Source: Erodium maritimum (taxonomy: Eukaryota; Streptophyta; Magnoliopsida; Geraniales; Geraniaceae). Taken from it: 64,000 nucleotides of DNA. Where the stretch lies: the NCBI GenBank assembly GCA_963921825.1, contig OY997591.1:18099515-18163514 (forward strand). The letters run 5' to 3'. The notes beneath the pieces are model-generated. The model saw nothing but the letters and a program-made list of their open reading frames with translations, did no database searches and had not been told where the DNA came from. The position numbers and the translations under genes are program-made. Shown piece by piece: positions 1 to 10,367 of the stretch (position 1 is the first letter of the stretch; every line of letters starts with the position of its first letter).

Positions 1-1117
1 ATCCCAATTACTCGAAATCCAACAAAATGGGCCCAAAAGGCCCAACTCTGATCTGCCACGATTCGGGTCACAGAGCCTTGACGGACTCTGTGACGGTTCG
101 GGTCACGGAACCGTGAGGTTCCCCGTCACGGGTGACGTCACAGAACCGTGACGTGTGCCGTCACGACCTCCATCACGAAGCCGTGACGCGTTCTGTCACA
201 GTGCCCGTCACGGATCCGTGACGGGTCTGACACTGTTCCGCCTTCTTCTTCCTCCAGCTTCGATTTCACGAAAATAAACCCCCCAAACCTCCATTTTTGA
301 CCTTCCCAACCTCCAAATCAGTCCTAAAAACGTCTCTACTTCAAAACCCATGATGGGTCTTCATCAAAAACCTCAACAATCCAATTAAAAACAATCATCC
401 AACACCCTTTTCTCTCCAAAAATCATCATCCAACACCAAAACCTCAAAACCCAACCATGTTCATCATTTTTCCTCAATACCCATGAACTAAAATCAACCA
501 AAAAGAAAAAGGATCAGAGATTCACCTTGGGAATGGAAAGGGGATGAAGAATCTAGAAGAAATGAAGCTATTTGGTGAAGAAATGAGCCAAAACTCCCTC
601 TTTTCTCCCTTTCTTCTTCTTCAAGCTTCAATGGTGTCTCCTTCTCTCCCTATACTCTCTATATTTCGGCCAACAATGCACAAATGAGCTGAGTTGCTTC
701 ACTTTTGTGCCTTTAACCTATATTTGAAATCCCCAAATTGCCCCCTTGCTCTTATCTCTTCAAAGCCAACCAAAGAGGGTTAAATGAGTCTTTTTAGACC
801 CATTTCTTATCCTCCAAGCCAACATTGACACATGTCCATGTGGGGACCACTCCTATTCCAAAATATCTCAGCTTATTTAAATTAATTCCTTAAGACCTTT
901 GGTTTGACCGAAATTGACCATGGGTCGACTTTTTCACAATTACAGTCATTTGAAAGGAAATGGCTCAATTAAACTAACCGTAACAACGGCTAAGCTTTTT
1001 GGGCCCCGGAAAGGTCCCGAATGACTCCCGGAGTCATCGGTTGACTTTTCCCACAAAAAGTCAACTTTCGCCAGAATTCGCCGGTTCGACCGGAATCGCC
1101 CGGGGGCGGTTCTTACA
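1..1117 (-). mobile_element. Truncated Ty3/gypsy LTR, antisense, cut by window edge
   Basis: Read on the minus strand, the LTR begins at 1117 with TGTAAGAACCGCCCC and runs left off the window. The start matches the start of the complete gypsy LTRs at 10368 and 21568 (TGTAAGACCCGCC), followed by the same order of landmarks: a GGTCGAACCGG-type motif, a segment with paired TTGACTTTT/AAAGTCAAC blocks, and a CT-rich exon-like stretch. At 60-230 it has a GC-rich degenerate array of CCGTGACG/CGTCACGG units, as in the solo LTR at 18880-21433. Whether it is a solo LTR or part of a longer element cannot be told because the other end lies outside the window. No internal region or primer site is visible. 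Confidence 0.8.
60..235. repeat. GC-rich degenerate repeat inside LTR (GTCACGG units)
   Basis: Many variants of GTCACGG/CCGTGAC recur every 8 to 20 bases. The same module occurs on the opposite strand at 19760-19900 in a related LTR, which shows that the two LTRs belong to the same subfamily. Confidence 0.75.
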
Positions 1118-1330
1118 GGTTGAGCCCTTAACAACATCACTCTGTCCCTTATTGATCACCTTGTAATGCTCCTTACCCAGACGTCCTGTACGTTATGGAG
1201 TAGTCTTCTTAGAACGATCTCCACAAGAACGTCTTAAAACTTGACAATAAGTCGCATAACACGCAATCAAATCACAGAAGAAGGAAGAGAATGATGCTAG
1301 TTAAATCCTCCTCTTTCCCATAATTCTCGG

Positions 1331-2468
1331 TTGAAGTTTGATTTCATAGTTAATCTAAACTCCGGCGAGAATCCGGTCCCCAAATATTTAAATGCATTCA
1401 TTGATTTTTATTATAAATATCGTCAAATGAACCAGGTACATTCCAAGCACCTTTCAAACAAAGTGCATTCCAAACACGACCTTTCAACCCCCCCACCTAA
1501 CAACCCTGAGATCAACTATAACTACTACCCCAGGACCAATCAATACCACCAACAACACGTCGGTGGTAGCAACTGCACCCGGATATCGTCTATGTCGTCC
1601 TCTATCGGCCCGACACAATGAAAGAAGTCGGGAGCAGATAGAATAACCAAATGGTCCTTGAGGTGGACACGCTCTTGATCAAAATATAACTACGCACCAG
1701 CAAAGACCCCATTAAGGGAAATTCCCAAGATGGAAGCTCCTTCTAGGGCATAGTTGCCAAACAATTCTGGAAAGAGGAAAAATTCGACCTAAAAGATTTT
1801 ACCTGGCAAGCCGTCAAGATTCATTGGAATAGACAAGCGCCTCGATTGCGGAGGTACATCACCATCTTGAACAACTCAATGGACGATGACCGCAACAGAT
1901 GGACCGAAGAAATGTACAAATAGGAGGCCAGAGACATTACCAAAAGACGGCAAAGGCCAACGAGCTGAAGTATTTCAACCTCGGTCATTGGATCGATTCG
2001 TTCTAACACGAAGACAAGTTTTGGACGGAGGAAGGAACGGTTGGGGTTGTACAGAGCCGACTGGATGAGGCTAGTACTTGCAGCTCAACCAAACCCACTT
2101 CACTTCCCACTGATGATTAATATGTTACAGCTCTCAGTGGTGAGTCCCAACTTGATCCGATCGAGGGAGGTAGTCCCCCTAGTTCCCCTCGAAATGTAGA
2201 AGAGCGTCCGCTGGGTCAGAAGTCCACGAAGAGGAAGGGGAAGGAGTGCAAAGCCAAGTACACTCATCACCCGAATGGACCAAGCAAAGATCGAGAAGGA
2301 AAAAATCATTCTCACACTAGATGATAAATACTACACTGAATACAAGAACTACAGAGCAAGGACATGTCAGACTTCGACGATGAGCAGTTGGTAACTCACG
2401 CAAAAATGATGTCTTCATTGTACGCACAATGTGAGAAGATCCAGACTGATATTGAACAAGCTCAATAA
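1331..2468 (+). pseudogene. Decayed trihelix/Myb-like gene, PIF/Harbinger ORF1-like
   Basis: Reading across several stops and shifts on the plus strand gives pieces typical of the trihelix-like companion protein of plant PIF/Harbinger transposons, often annotated as GST-T3-like or NAM-associated. Between 1660 and 1860 there is VDTLLIK, then SKDPIKGNSQDGS, then an FTWQAVKIHW block. A KANELKYF segment follows, then DKFW near 2020, and a charged C-terminal part around 2270-2460. The 1331-1621 stretch reads as an Asn/Pro/Gln-rich N-terminus in one open frame. Known PIF ORF1 proteins carry a SANT/trihelix DNA-binding domain and act with the transposase. No DDE transposase or terminal inverted repeats were seen nearby. 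The family call is by resemblance only; the decayed state is clear. Confidence 0.5.
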
Positions 2469-2944
2469 AATTGTACTACTTTTATTTAGTTATTTTTTCC
2501 ATTAATTAATCAATGTAATATATGGTATTTAGTTAATGTAATATATTTTTAATTACAAATTTAAGTTTAATTTGTATTTTAATTTATTTATTTTTTATTA
2601 ATTAATTTTATCAATTTTATTAATTATTTATTGTTTTAAATCGGAGTTAATATATTCAGCAAAATATCAATTAATTATCCAGTCAGCATCCACTCAGCAT
2701 CCCTGCAAATCATGATTCTCATACATGAGTCTCTCATTGTGGAACCCAACTCAGTTTAAGGGGCGCGTCACAATTCAGTTCAGTCACCACATGATCCTCA
2801 AATCATGATCCTCATATGTGATCCCATCACTATACATGCTCTAAAGTATGGTATAGTATGTTTTTGGGTAAGAGAATACGTCACTCAATGCATTAGTGAG
2901 AAGCAGAAAAAAGAAGAAAGGAAGTAACACTAATTTAAACTACT
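2469..2944. other. AT-rich noncoding stretch
   Basis: About 2480-2660 is a very AT-rich block of TTAATTAAT-like runs, followed by single-copy-looking sequence. I see no gene, terminal repeat or promoter that can be tied to a gene. Confidence 0.6.
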
Positions 2945-2955
2945 AACTATAACAG

Positions 2956-3911
2956 CTAGAAAGTATGAAAGTTCAACGGTGGGTTATAGGATGCACGCAC
3001 GTGGAAAGCTCTCTAGGTTGAAAACCCTAGCCGTCGCCAAGGGTTCTCCACCACCGCCGACATCGGCCAAATTGAGTCTAAGAGACTACAAATTGAGTAT
3101 AAGAGACTGTCATCTACAACCCTAGGGTTTCCAATCTCTGATCACCAATGATCGTCGCCATCTCTTTTCTCCTCCGGTAGGCGTCCTCCCTAATATTTCT
3201 CCTCTACTCCCCCGGCTCTCATCACCTTAGCACATAATCTCTTCTCGATTTACTAAGAGACTACATCGAGTCTAAGAGACTTGGGTTTTAGCCTCAAGGG
3301 CTGTTTGGAGTCGTTATCAAGGTACGCGTCACATTTTTGTCCTCTATTACTATTTTGAGCAATGGATTCTAGAAGTTTTGTGGAGTGGTAGATGGCCATG
3401 TTCGTGGTGTGGTATTACCGAAGGGTGAGTTTGCGGAAAACTCGACAAGAGCTAAAGGTTTCTCAACCGAACACCCGCACGAGCCAATTGAAGAATGTCT
3501 TGGAGCTAGACACTTAGTGGATTTGGGATCAGGGGAAGGAAATGGTGGGAAGGACCGACGGTGGTGGCCTATCCTCCGAGACCCGGGGTGGATGATGTTG
3601 GGACGTCTCAGGACAACAAGAGGAGCAATGCAACATATTTCCTTGTTTATTGTGATTCTGTTTTTAGATTGGATTATTTTTACTAGTTTGGATTTTCATT
3701 TGGGTTTTAGGAATTTTGAAATGTTGGTAAGAGGATATCCTCTGGTTTTTTCTACGGTTTTTTCTACGATGGAAAATAGACTAGTTTTATGGGTCCATGA
3801 GCGCTGGGTCCGTTTCGATGGACCCAGACTATATTTTGGAGCCCGAGGTAACTCCCACTATGTAATTCTTTGATCGGCATTAACGCACTTCCTCAGTTAC
3901 CCGATTAAAAA
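2956..3911 (+). mobile_element. Short non-LTR retroelement without RT (member 1)
   Basis: The segment is bounded by an 11-bp direct repeat AACTATAACAG at 2945-2955 and 3912-3922, and its right end is a run of seven A's preceded by GATT. This is the signature of target-primed reverse transcription. The left part holds AAAACCCTAGCCGTCGCC and pyrimidine-rich sequence. The right part is T-rich. An open frame at 3385-3873 (162 codons) has no recognisable domain and is probably not a gene. There is no reverse transcriptase or endonuclease, so the element would have been moved in trans, presumably by an L1 LINE such as the one at 29.7-37.1 kb. It could instead be a retrocopy of a host transcript. 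Confidence 0.6.
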
Positions 3912-4583
3912 AACTATAACAGTTGGAAATCCTTCGAAAATTTCCTTTTTCCACCGAAATGATCGTTCATGTATTCTTATTCATTTCTCAATCAGTAAAT
4001 AAGGGTAATTCTCTTATTTACCATGTTTTATAATCTGATATGGAGTATATGGTATAGTGAAGGGGACAATACCTCTCTCCTCTCTCTTCGAACCAGCCCT
4101 AACCCTAGCCTCCGCCACTCTGTGCTTCCCCTTCACCGGCGATGGCCACGACCATTTGCCTGGACGTCGTCGGTGAACTCCCTTTTCTCCCCCTCTTCTT
4201 CTCCCTTTCTTCTCTTGCTGATGCTTGCTTCTTTTCGGCCTCTTCTACCTCGCCTCGTTCTCTGCTTTCTATCCGGTTTAGCAGCGCGTTCTTCTCGTCT
4301 CCGGCCTCTGGCACTTCATGTGCGTGGATCTGTGCTCGGCGTGGATGGGCTGCGTCTCACATGAAGCTCATGGAGCTTTTGTGGCTGGAACTCGGCTTGC
4401 TTTGTGAGGAGCTCGGTTGGTTCAGTGGCCGGTTGTTTCCACGTCCTCTCCCTAATCTCTGGTGCTGCTGCTCCGACATAGAGGTCGTCTCCGACTTCGT
4501 TTGTCAGGGGTGCGACGGGTTTCGGCACGGATTGATTCAGTGACTCGGGACTTGGACCGAGTAGGGTGCGGGCTGTTTTGTGT

Positions 4584-4656
4584 CGGGTCGGACCGGGTCA
4601 GTGGGTCAGACCAGGTCAGTGGGTCAGACCAGGTCAGTGGGTCAGACCAGGTCAGT
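4584..4656. repeat. 18-bp tandem repeat
   Basis: Three exact copies of GGGTCAGACCAGGTCAGT lie at 4603-4656, preceded by a diverged copy. They sit inside the non-LTR element at 4045-6163. Confidence 0.9.
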
Positions 4657-5902
4657 GGTCGGGTCTTGGTCCAGGCCGGGTCAGATTTTGATCTGGTCCA
4701 GGTTTTGGGCCTAGCCTGTTTGGGCCCACGTTTCGTGCTTTTGGAGGTAATTCTGATAGTCCATCTCACCGGACTTGAGTTCGGTAGAAATACCGGTCCT
4801 TTTTTGGGTTTCCCGGTGTTGGCCAGAAACGAGAAGAGGACCGAGCTCAAGCGTCAACATTCTGGCTTCTGGTGTTGGAGTGCGTGGTGTAGAAAAGGCA
4901 ACTTGCCGTTCGTGGGAGGCTTTCCTATAGGGATTGTCGCGGCTCGTTCCTGTTTAAGCAGTGTGCTCTGACCCTTCCCTCTCATCTTTTGTTTTCCTTT
5001 GCGGATTGGTGTGGTGCTTCTTACGACTTTTTAGTAGTGGCTCATTTCAGATCCGGTCGTAGGACGCTTTCTCCAGCCGTTTGGGTGATCATTATTGTGG
5101 ATATGGTTCGGTCGAGTTGGAAGGTTTGTTTTGGGGGTGTTTGGCCCTTCCGTTGGCTCCGTTGTAGTGTTTCTATGGTGGAGCATCCTTCGGATCATTG
5201 GAGATGTCTAGTTCCAGCTCTGGCCGTGGGACACGTTTCTTCATCCTTCAGGGTTTGGATTGTTGCGGAGCTACTCTTACTGACTCTGGTGGTTCGTCTG
5301 GTTGCCCGATGTTTTGCTTCAGATCTGGTCGTGGGACGCGTTTCTTCATCGTCCCGGGTGTGGATCCTCGTGGGTCTAGCGGATCATCGTGGCATGATTC
5401 CGGTATTTTTCTTTCTACACCTTAAGCTTGGTGTCCTCGCATGACCCTTTTATCGATATCTGTTTGATTTACATCTGTTTCCTTCCACTTTAGTGGTTAG
5501 GACTCACCAGTTTAAGGTGTTGGCCGCCGGTGTGTTTAGGCCTTTGTGCCTCTCAACTGTTTTCTTTCAGAGTCGTTGTAGGGTTTTTGTGTTCGGGTGG
5601 GTAGTACTCATCTGATCTGTCTTGGTTGATCGCGGTGTTGGCCGCCGACGTGTTAGTTCTTGTCTTCTAGTCCTTGTGACAGATTGATGGTTCTAATGAG
5701 ACAGGGTGCCCATCCTTCTTAATCTGTTGGTTGGTTTTATGCCAGTTTCGCTTGTGCTTAATGGTTAATAAATCAGGGTTAAATACCTCTCTTTTTTGTG
5801 CGCTTATTGGTTGTCAAATCCGGGTGTTAAGACCTTTTATTCTACTTACGCTGTGCTTCATAATTGTAGAATCTGGTTTTTTAGACCTTCTTTCTCTGGC
5901 CT

Positions 5903-6040
5903 GCTCCCTTGTTGGGAAGCTGAGGTTCCATGCACAAGAACGCTCTTTCATGTATCTGCTTGCTCCCTTGTTGGGATGCTAAGGTTCATTGTAGAGGAAC
6001 GCTCTTTCATGTATCTGCTTACTCCCTGGGTTGGGATTTT
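5903..6040. repeat. 59-bp tandem repeat, about 2.3 copies
   Basis: A unit beginning GCTCCCTTGTTGGGA and containing GAACGCTCTTTCATGTATCT repeats with a 59-base period at 5903 and 5962. A partial third copy starts at 6021. It lies near the 3' end of the non-LTR element at 4045-6163. Confidence 0.85.
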
Positions 6041-6178
6041 CATGAGCCTGGGCTTTCATACCAGCGCTCGACTCTCTCTGGTCTGTAGCTAGACCTATTT
6101 TTTGTACTCCATTTCCACCTTCGAAGAGGTTTAATTTAAATTTGCATTCGCTGATCATATAAAATAATCTGATCTGGA

Positions 6179-6735
6179 CATGGTTCTTTAACTCAAACAC
6201 AAATTTGTGGGCATGCTTGTGACTATTGACAAACATATGAACAAATCTTAACTCCAAGAGTTGATATAATGGGGGCTCCTTGCACTCCGAGCATATCCAC
6301 ACTCCTTATTCCTAATAAAGGTGAAATTGCTATAGCGTCATTTAAGACCTCCAATCATCACAACGTTTTCTTTATTTCATCATATGTTCTATGTCTAATA
6401 TTATGTGTTGTTATATAATGTTTAATATGCTTTTTTTTAATCAAAACAAGTAATATTATAAATAAAGTAGCATTTGCAAAATAAACACACAGACATACAG
6501 AATGGAAAGTACTACAACTTGAACTAGCAGAATATGAAATGACATAAGTTGAAAAGTAAATGTGCTCTTCGGAATGAGAAGGTGTCTGGAGCGTGGGACT
6601 GTGGTAGCGTCTGACGACACCGATACAGTATGGACCAAACAAAATTGCACGGATCGAGCAGATCCAGTGTGAAGACTTGTAGTGGTGGACTACATATCCC
6701 CCCAGGTTATGAGTGTGCGACGTCCTCCCTTGACT
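6179..6735. other. Noncoding, AT-rich
   Basis: I see no gene here. The sequence is AT-rich with a T8 run near 6430; the short open frames on both strands look like chance. Confidence 0.55.
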
Positions 6736-9060
6736 GATACGAGTAGGGCTCCTAAGCGCGGGATTGTTGACCTTTGAGCTGGTAGGGAGATACCCTGTCG
6801 GATTTTGGTGGAACCCCGGCCCCGGCCGGTACCCGGACCATCCAGACCCGGACCTTCAGACCCGAGATCGCCGACCCGCTTCCCAACCGAGCCTGACCCA
6901 TCCCGCGTCCTCTCTGCTCCAGGCTTGGAGCCGCGCGATCCAACCCACATTATGTCCAGCCCAGGTCCCGTCCCAGATCGTGGGATCCATTCAGGCCCAG
7001 AAGCCCAAGCCCGCCTTTCATCTTCTAGAAGCCCACGGCCAAACCCGATCAGGTTGACCTGGTTCCTCAGAAGCCCTAGCCGCCACTTGCATGCCTTTCC
7101 TTCGCCGCCACGCTACCTTCTCTGGCGTATCCTCCGATGCTGGAGCCGAGTCCGATGAGATAAGGATCGGTTGCAGGTCATCATCCCCCTCCCGCACCGT
7201 ATCCTCCTCGATTTCAGCCCGATCGTCGCTCAGTATCGTGTACCATCGGCACCCCTGGCCGCGCACCACCGTCATCCCCGGTATCCTCTTGCCACCGGTC
7301 CTCTGTTGCGGCCCCGCCGCTCGGGTACTACGGAGGATACCCCTCTCCGAAACTTGAGGCCTCCTCTCCAATCCCCAACTACCCCGATCTCCGGCATCCA
7401 CCCTCTACGCTGAGAAGGTCACCGGAGAACCACCACCCTATCGGGGCATCAGAGACTCCGCCTCCGTGTGGGAATTGTCCTCCTCCGAGTTGGACCGTCG
7501 CGTCAGAGTGACGCCATCCTCCTCTACTTTTATCCTTGCCGACTCCATCTCCGGATTGCTCGTCTCCTGGAGAAGCTCCACATCGAAGCTCGCCTCACCA
7601 CCTAACAAACCTCCTGGCGACGTCATGCCACTACTGTGGGTTTGAGGTAATCGCAAAATTCTCCCCTAGGGTTGAGAGAGAACTACGGCTACTTCATTCA
7701 GTTTTTCTGTTTTTTGTTTTTTTAACATTAATTAATATCTACATTATAATTATGATTTAACTAGTTAATAAACAAAAGGCTGTCAAAATGGCAAGAGTTT
7801 CTCTCAGTCTGTCCTAGGGTTTTAAGCCGCTTTCGGTGTCCTTCTTCTCTGTCCTCGTCCCGTCCATCCACCCTCGATCGATCAATACCACCACCTCCTC
7901 CTTCTCATTTGGTGATCAATCGGTTGTCGCCCGCATCACCACCTCTGTTACGAGCCTGTTTTACTACCTGTGTATCTCATATGTTGCCCTCCGATCATCC
8001 AAACTCATTGGAGGTGCGTTAATACTTATCATTTCAATCACTAATGATTGTAAGTTTCTTCTACTCATAAGCACGGATGCATGGGCATGTTTGTGAGCCT
8101 TTGGATTGCACATATCAAGAATTCTGACTGTCCTTTTATTCTTGTAGTTTTCTCATGAAAAGCCTACGTAAATTATAAGCTGCCTTTGGATATGTAGCAT
8201 TACCGTACGATGCTGATATAAGAACCGGGGTTAAGATAACCAGGACTCCCCCCCCCCTCCGGGGTTTCCAAAGTTTATGTATCGATGGACTACGGACACA
8301 GAGGAGCTCAACGCGAAGACGTGTGATCTAGCTAAGGAGCACCCCGTAGGGCTGACTTCAGTATTATAGTGGGTGCATACAGGATTGAATGCTAAGAATG
8401 TTGGGATCACAAAGACATGATTTGGCTAACCTGTCTAGGGTAGTTTGAACTCCGGTGGAGGAGGGACACCACACATTCCTTCACCAGGACATGTTCTGAT
8501 CCCGGTTACCGACTCTGGAGCACTATCTTGTGTAAATCGAGCCACACCATATGGTGGGGAAGCAGAATGAGCCTCGGGAACAAACACGGGATCATGGACC
8601 ACGATAGGTAAAAGGCTGGAAACCAAAGAGGTAAGGGAAGACGATATAGTTCTATGCTCGGACAAGGAAGCTGAAGAGGGGTCTCGATTTAGCAGGCATC
8701 ACCACCACCACCAAGTATCAGCTGCGGGATAAAGAAGACGAAGAGGTCCTCCAGGTGAGGGTTGCCAAGAAACCCCACCAAGATCCATGAGTAGCCTTTT
8801 GAGCCGGGTGGTGAGCAATTGGTGGCCTACCCCCTATGAGTCGGGACCAGATCCCCTCGGAGCCTATCAGAGAAGGAGAAGAACAGTCGGAAAATGACTA
8901 CTTCTTTAATTGTTTTCTGTTGTTTCATTTGTTAGGATGGTTTCTGTTTTTGTGTTGGACTTTGTTTCTCTGTTTCAGTTTTTGTTCAGGCCGGACGTCT
9001 GATTTAATGTCTAATTTTCAATTTAAACTAAGTCTACGGATCCAAAAACGCTGAGAAACC
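6736..9060. other. Decayed repeat-like region, no intact gene
   Basis: 6.75-7.70 kb and 7.79-8.05 kb are GC/CT-rich with CCCTAGCCGCC-like and CCTAGGGTTTT strings, as in the 5' parts of the non-LTR elements at 3-6 kb. 8.4-9.05 kb has the T-rich 3'-like character of those elements, and a GGTGGCCTACCCC string at 8.8 kb that resembles one near 3.57 kb. A run of nine C's lies near 8250. Open frames are interrupted and show no known domain. I could not define ends or TSDs. Confidence 0.4.
8047..8190. repeat. Diverged copy of 25295-25440
   Basis: About 140 bases starting TAAGTTTCTTCT align without large gaps to the sequence about 300-400 bp upstream of the NPF gene (25295-25440). Shared landmarks are ATGGGCAT, GGATTGCA, ATCTCAAGAATT or a variant, TTTTCTC(A/G)TGAA and AGCTGCCTT. 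It is either a dispersed repeat or an old local duplication. Confidence 0.6.
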
Positions 9061-9339
9061 TACAGGGTCTCACACATATTCTGAATCCCAAGGTCATTGG
9101 CCCAGGCCGTGTTACATTTTGGCATGATTAATACAAATCTTTTGTTTTTTTTGTTTAAAAAAACATATTATTTTATCCAATTAATAAACGTAAAAAAATC
9201 TACACTTGAATCTTTTGTATTTCCAAAATTTATCATTTCAATCGCCAAAACCTCCCAATCAAAACTCAACATCCCAAACTAAGTATGTTTAGTGTACATG
9301 CTCTCGCGTTAATACCTAATTGTCATTCTCCTGCATATG
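9061..9339. other. Noncoding
   Basis: AT-rich sequence with no gene or terminal repeat that I can support. Confidence 0.5.
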
Positions 9340-9348
9340 TTTTTATTA

Positions 9349-9742
9349 AGGATAACACCGAATCCTAACTGTGTTGGAAATGTGTTTTTCACGTCCTAAC
9401 TGTGGCCACCTTTTCGTGACATGTCCTATACCAAAGGTGGTTTTTTTTACAAAACATGAAAAATGACACAAAAAAGTGGTATAACGTTCGCATTCGATGA
9501 TTTTTCCTCTTAATTTTTGTATAATTTGCGTTTATCAGTGCACTACAAGAGGTAGGTTGTATAAATTTACCAAAAAAACACTTTTTTTGTTTCATTTTTC
9601 ATGTTTTGTCAAAAAAAAACCCACCTTTGTATAGGACATGTGACAAAAGGTGAACTTTGGTATAGGACATGTCACGAAAAGGTTGCCACAATTAGGACGT
9701 GAAAAACACCTTTCTAACACAGTTAGGATTCCGCGTTATCCC
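9349..9742. mobile_element. Mutator-like MITE, 394 bp
   Basis: The two ends are long inverted repeats of roughly 130 bp. The left end starts AGGATAACACCGAATCCTAAC and the reverse complement of the right end starts GGGATAACGCGGAATCCTAAC; the match continues through GTCCTAACTGTGG-like and GACATGTCCTATACCAAAG blocks. A 9-bp direct repeat TTTTTATTA flanks it at 9340-9348 and 9743-9751. Long TIRs with a 9-bp TSD are diagnostic of the Mutator superfamily. It has no coding capacity. It sits at the poly-T (3' tail) end of an antisense non-LTR element. Confidence 0.9.
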
Positions 9743-9751
9743 TTTTTATTA

Positions 9752-10367
9752 TCAGCAAGACATATTATAAATTTTGTTCTTTGAAGAGAATAACATGAGA
9801 GGAAATACAAACCAATGAACGTTCCTCAAGAGGAACCTCAACAACCTCACCTCAACACACTGAGGAAAACAAGAACAACACCACTCCCTTATACAGCCAG
9901 GGAAAAACAACAACCAAGGAGAAACAACCACACAACCACAACAGAAGCAGGCTTGAGCATTGACATGTAAGCGCAGTCTCTAACCAATCCCATCAAGGGG
10001 ATAAAACACTGTAAAGGTATGAAAACCCAAATTTTACCAACATTAAGCTCACTAAAACGTAGGTCTGTAACCCAGATTCTCCAACCATGAAGTCCAGAAA
10101 AGGTAGTCAACCACCACTCATGACACCCCCAACCTTTCCGGAGACTAGAGAAATAACTGAATCTCATCGGTCCCCCAAGTGAAAGAGAAAAAAGAGACTG
10201 ACACGCCGGCGAACAACACCGTTAAACGAAAGAGATAATCCGATGAACAAAATCACCGAATCTCAAAGCCAGAAGAAAAAGGAACCTCTCGAAATCCAAC
10301 CTTGTCAAATGCCAACACCTAAGAAGATGATGGGCCCTACCAACAAAGGCTAAGGAAACAGAAGGAG
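9752..10367 (-). mobile_element. Antisense non-LTR element, 3' part (split by gypsy)
   Basis: On the minus strand this ends in TTGCTGAT followed by AATAAAAA, the same 3' end type as the elements at 47.8 and 52.1 kb. The tail now straddles the MITE at 9349-9742. At 10367 it is interrupted by the gypsy element and resumes at 24312-24317. The coding-like frames (for example 9889-10167 on the minus strand) resemble no protein I know. It lacks RT. Confidence 0.55.

Larger units (their letters stand above)
4045..6163 (+). mobile_element. Non-LTR retroelement without RT (member 2)
   Basis: A 15-bp direct repeat, ATAATCTGATATGGA at 4030-4044 and the same with one mismatch at 6164-6178, flanks the segment. 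The 3' end reads GCTGATCATATAAA, like the GCTGATAAAAAAA end of the elements at 47.8 and 52.1 kb. The 5' part is CT-rich with CCCTAACCCTAGCCTCCGCC, then a GC-rich middle. The second half contains TGTTGGCCGCC followed by a TTTGTGCCTC-type string, which recurs at 48.65 kb in member 3. Open frames (for example 4462-4971) are low-complexity and unlike known proteins. No RT is present. The boundaries are supported; the biological nature (LINE derivative or retrocopy) is inference. Confidence 0.6.

Noticed and set aside
3385-3873. 162-codon plus-strand frame as a gene
   Set aside because: It lies wholly inside the non-LTR element 2956-3911, has no recognisable domain, and the second half is T-rich low-complexity sequence.
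2846-4058. TATGGTATAGT at both ends as a TSD around 2.86-4.05 kb
   Set aside because: It occurs in AT-rich sequence and conflicts with the better supported 11-bp and 15-bp TSDs of the two adjacent non-LTR elements.
4462-4971. 169-codon frame with repeated SGSDQV as a gene
   Set aside because: The repeat comes from the 18-bp tandem array; an opposite-strand frame is equally open and no domain is seen.
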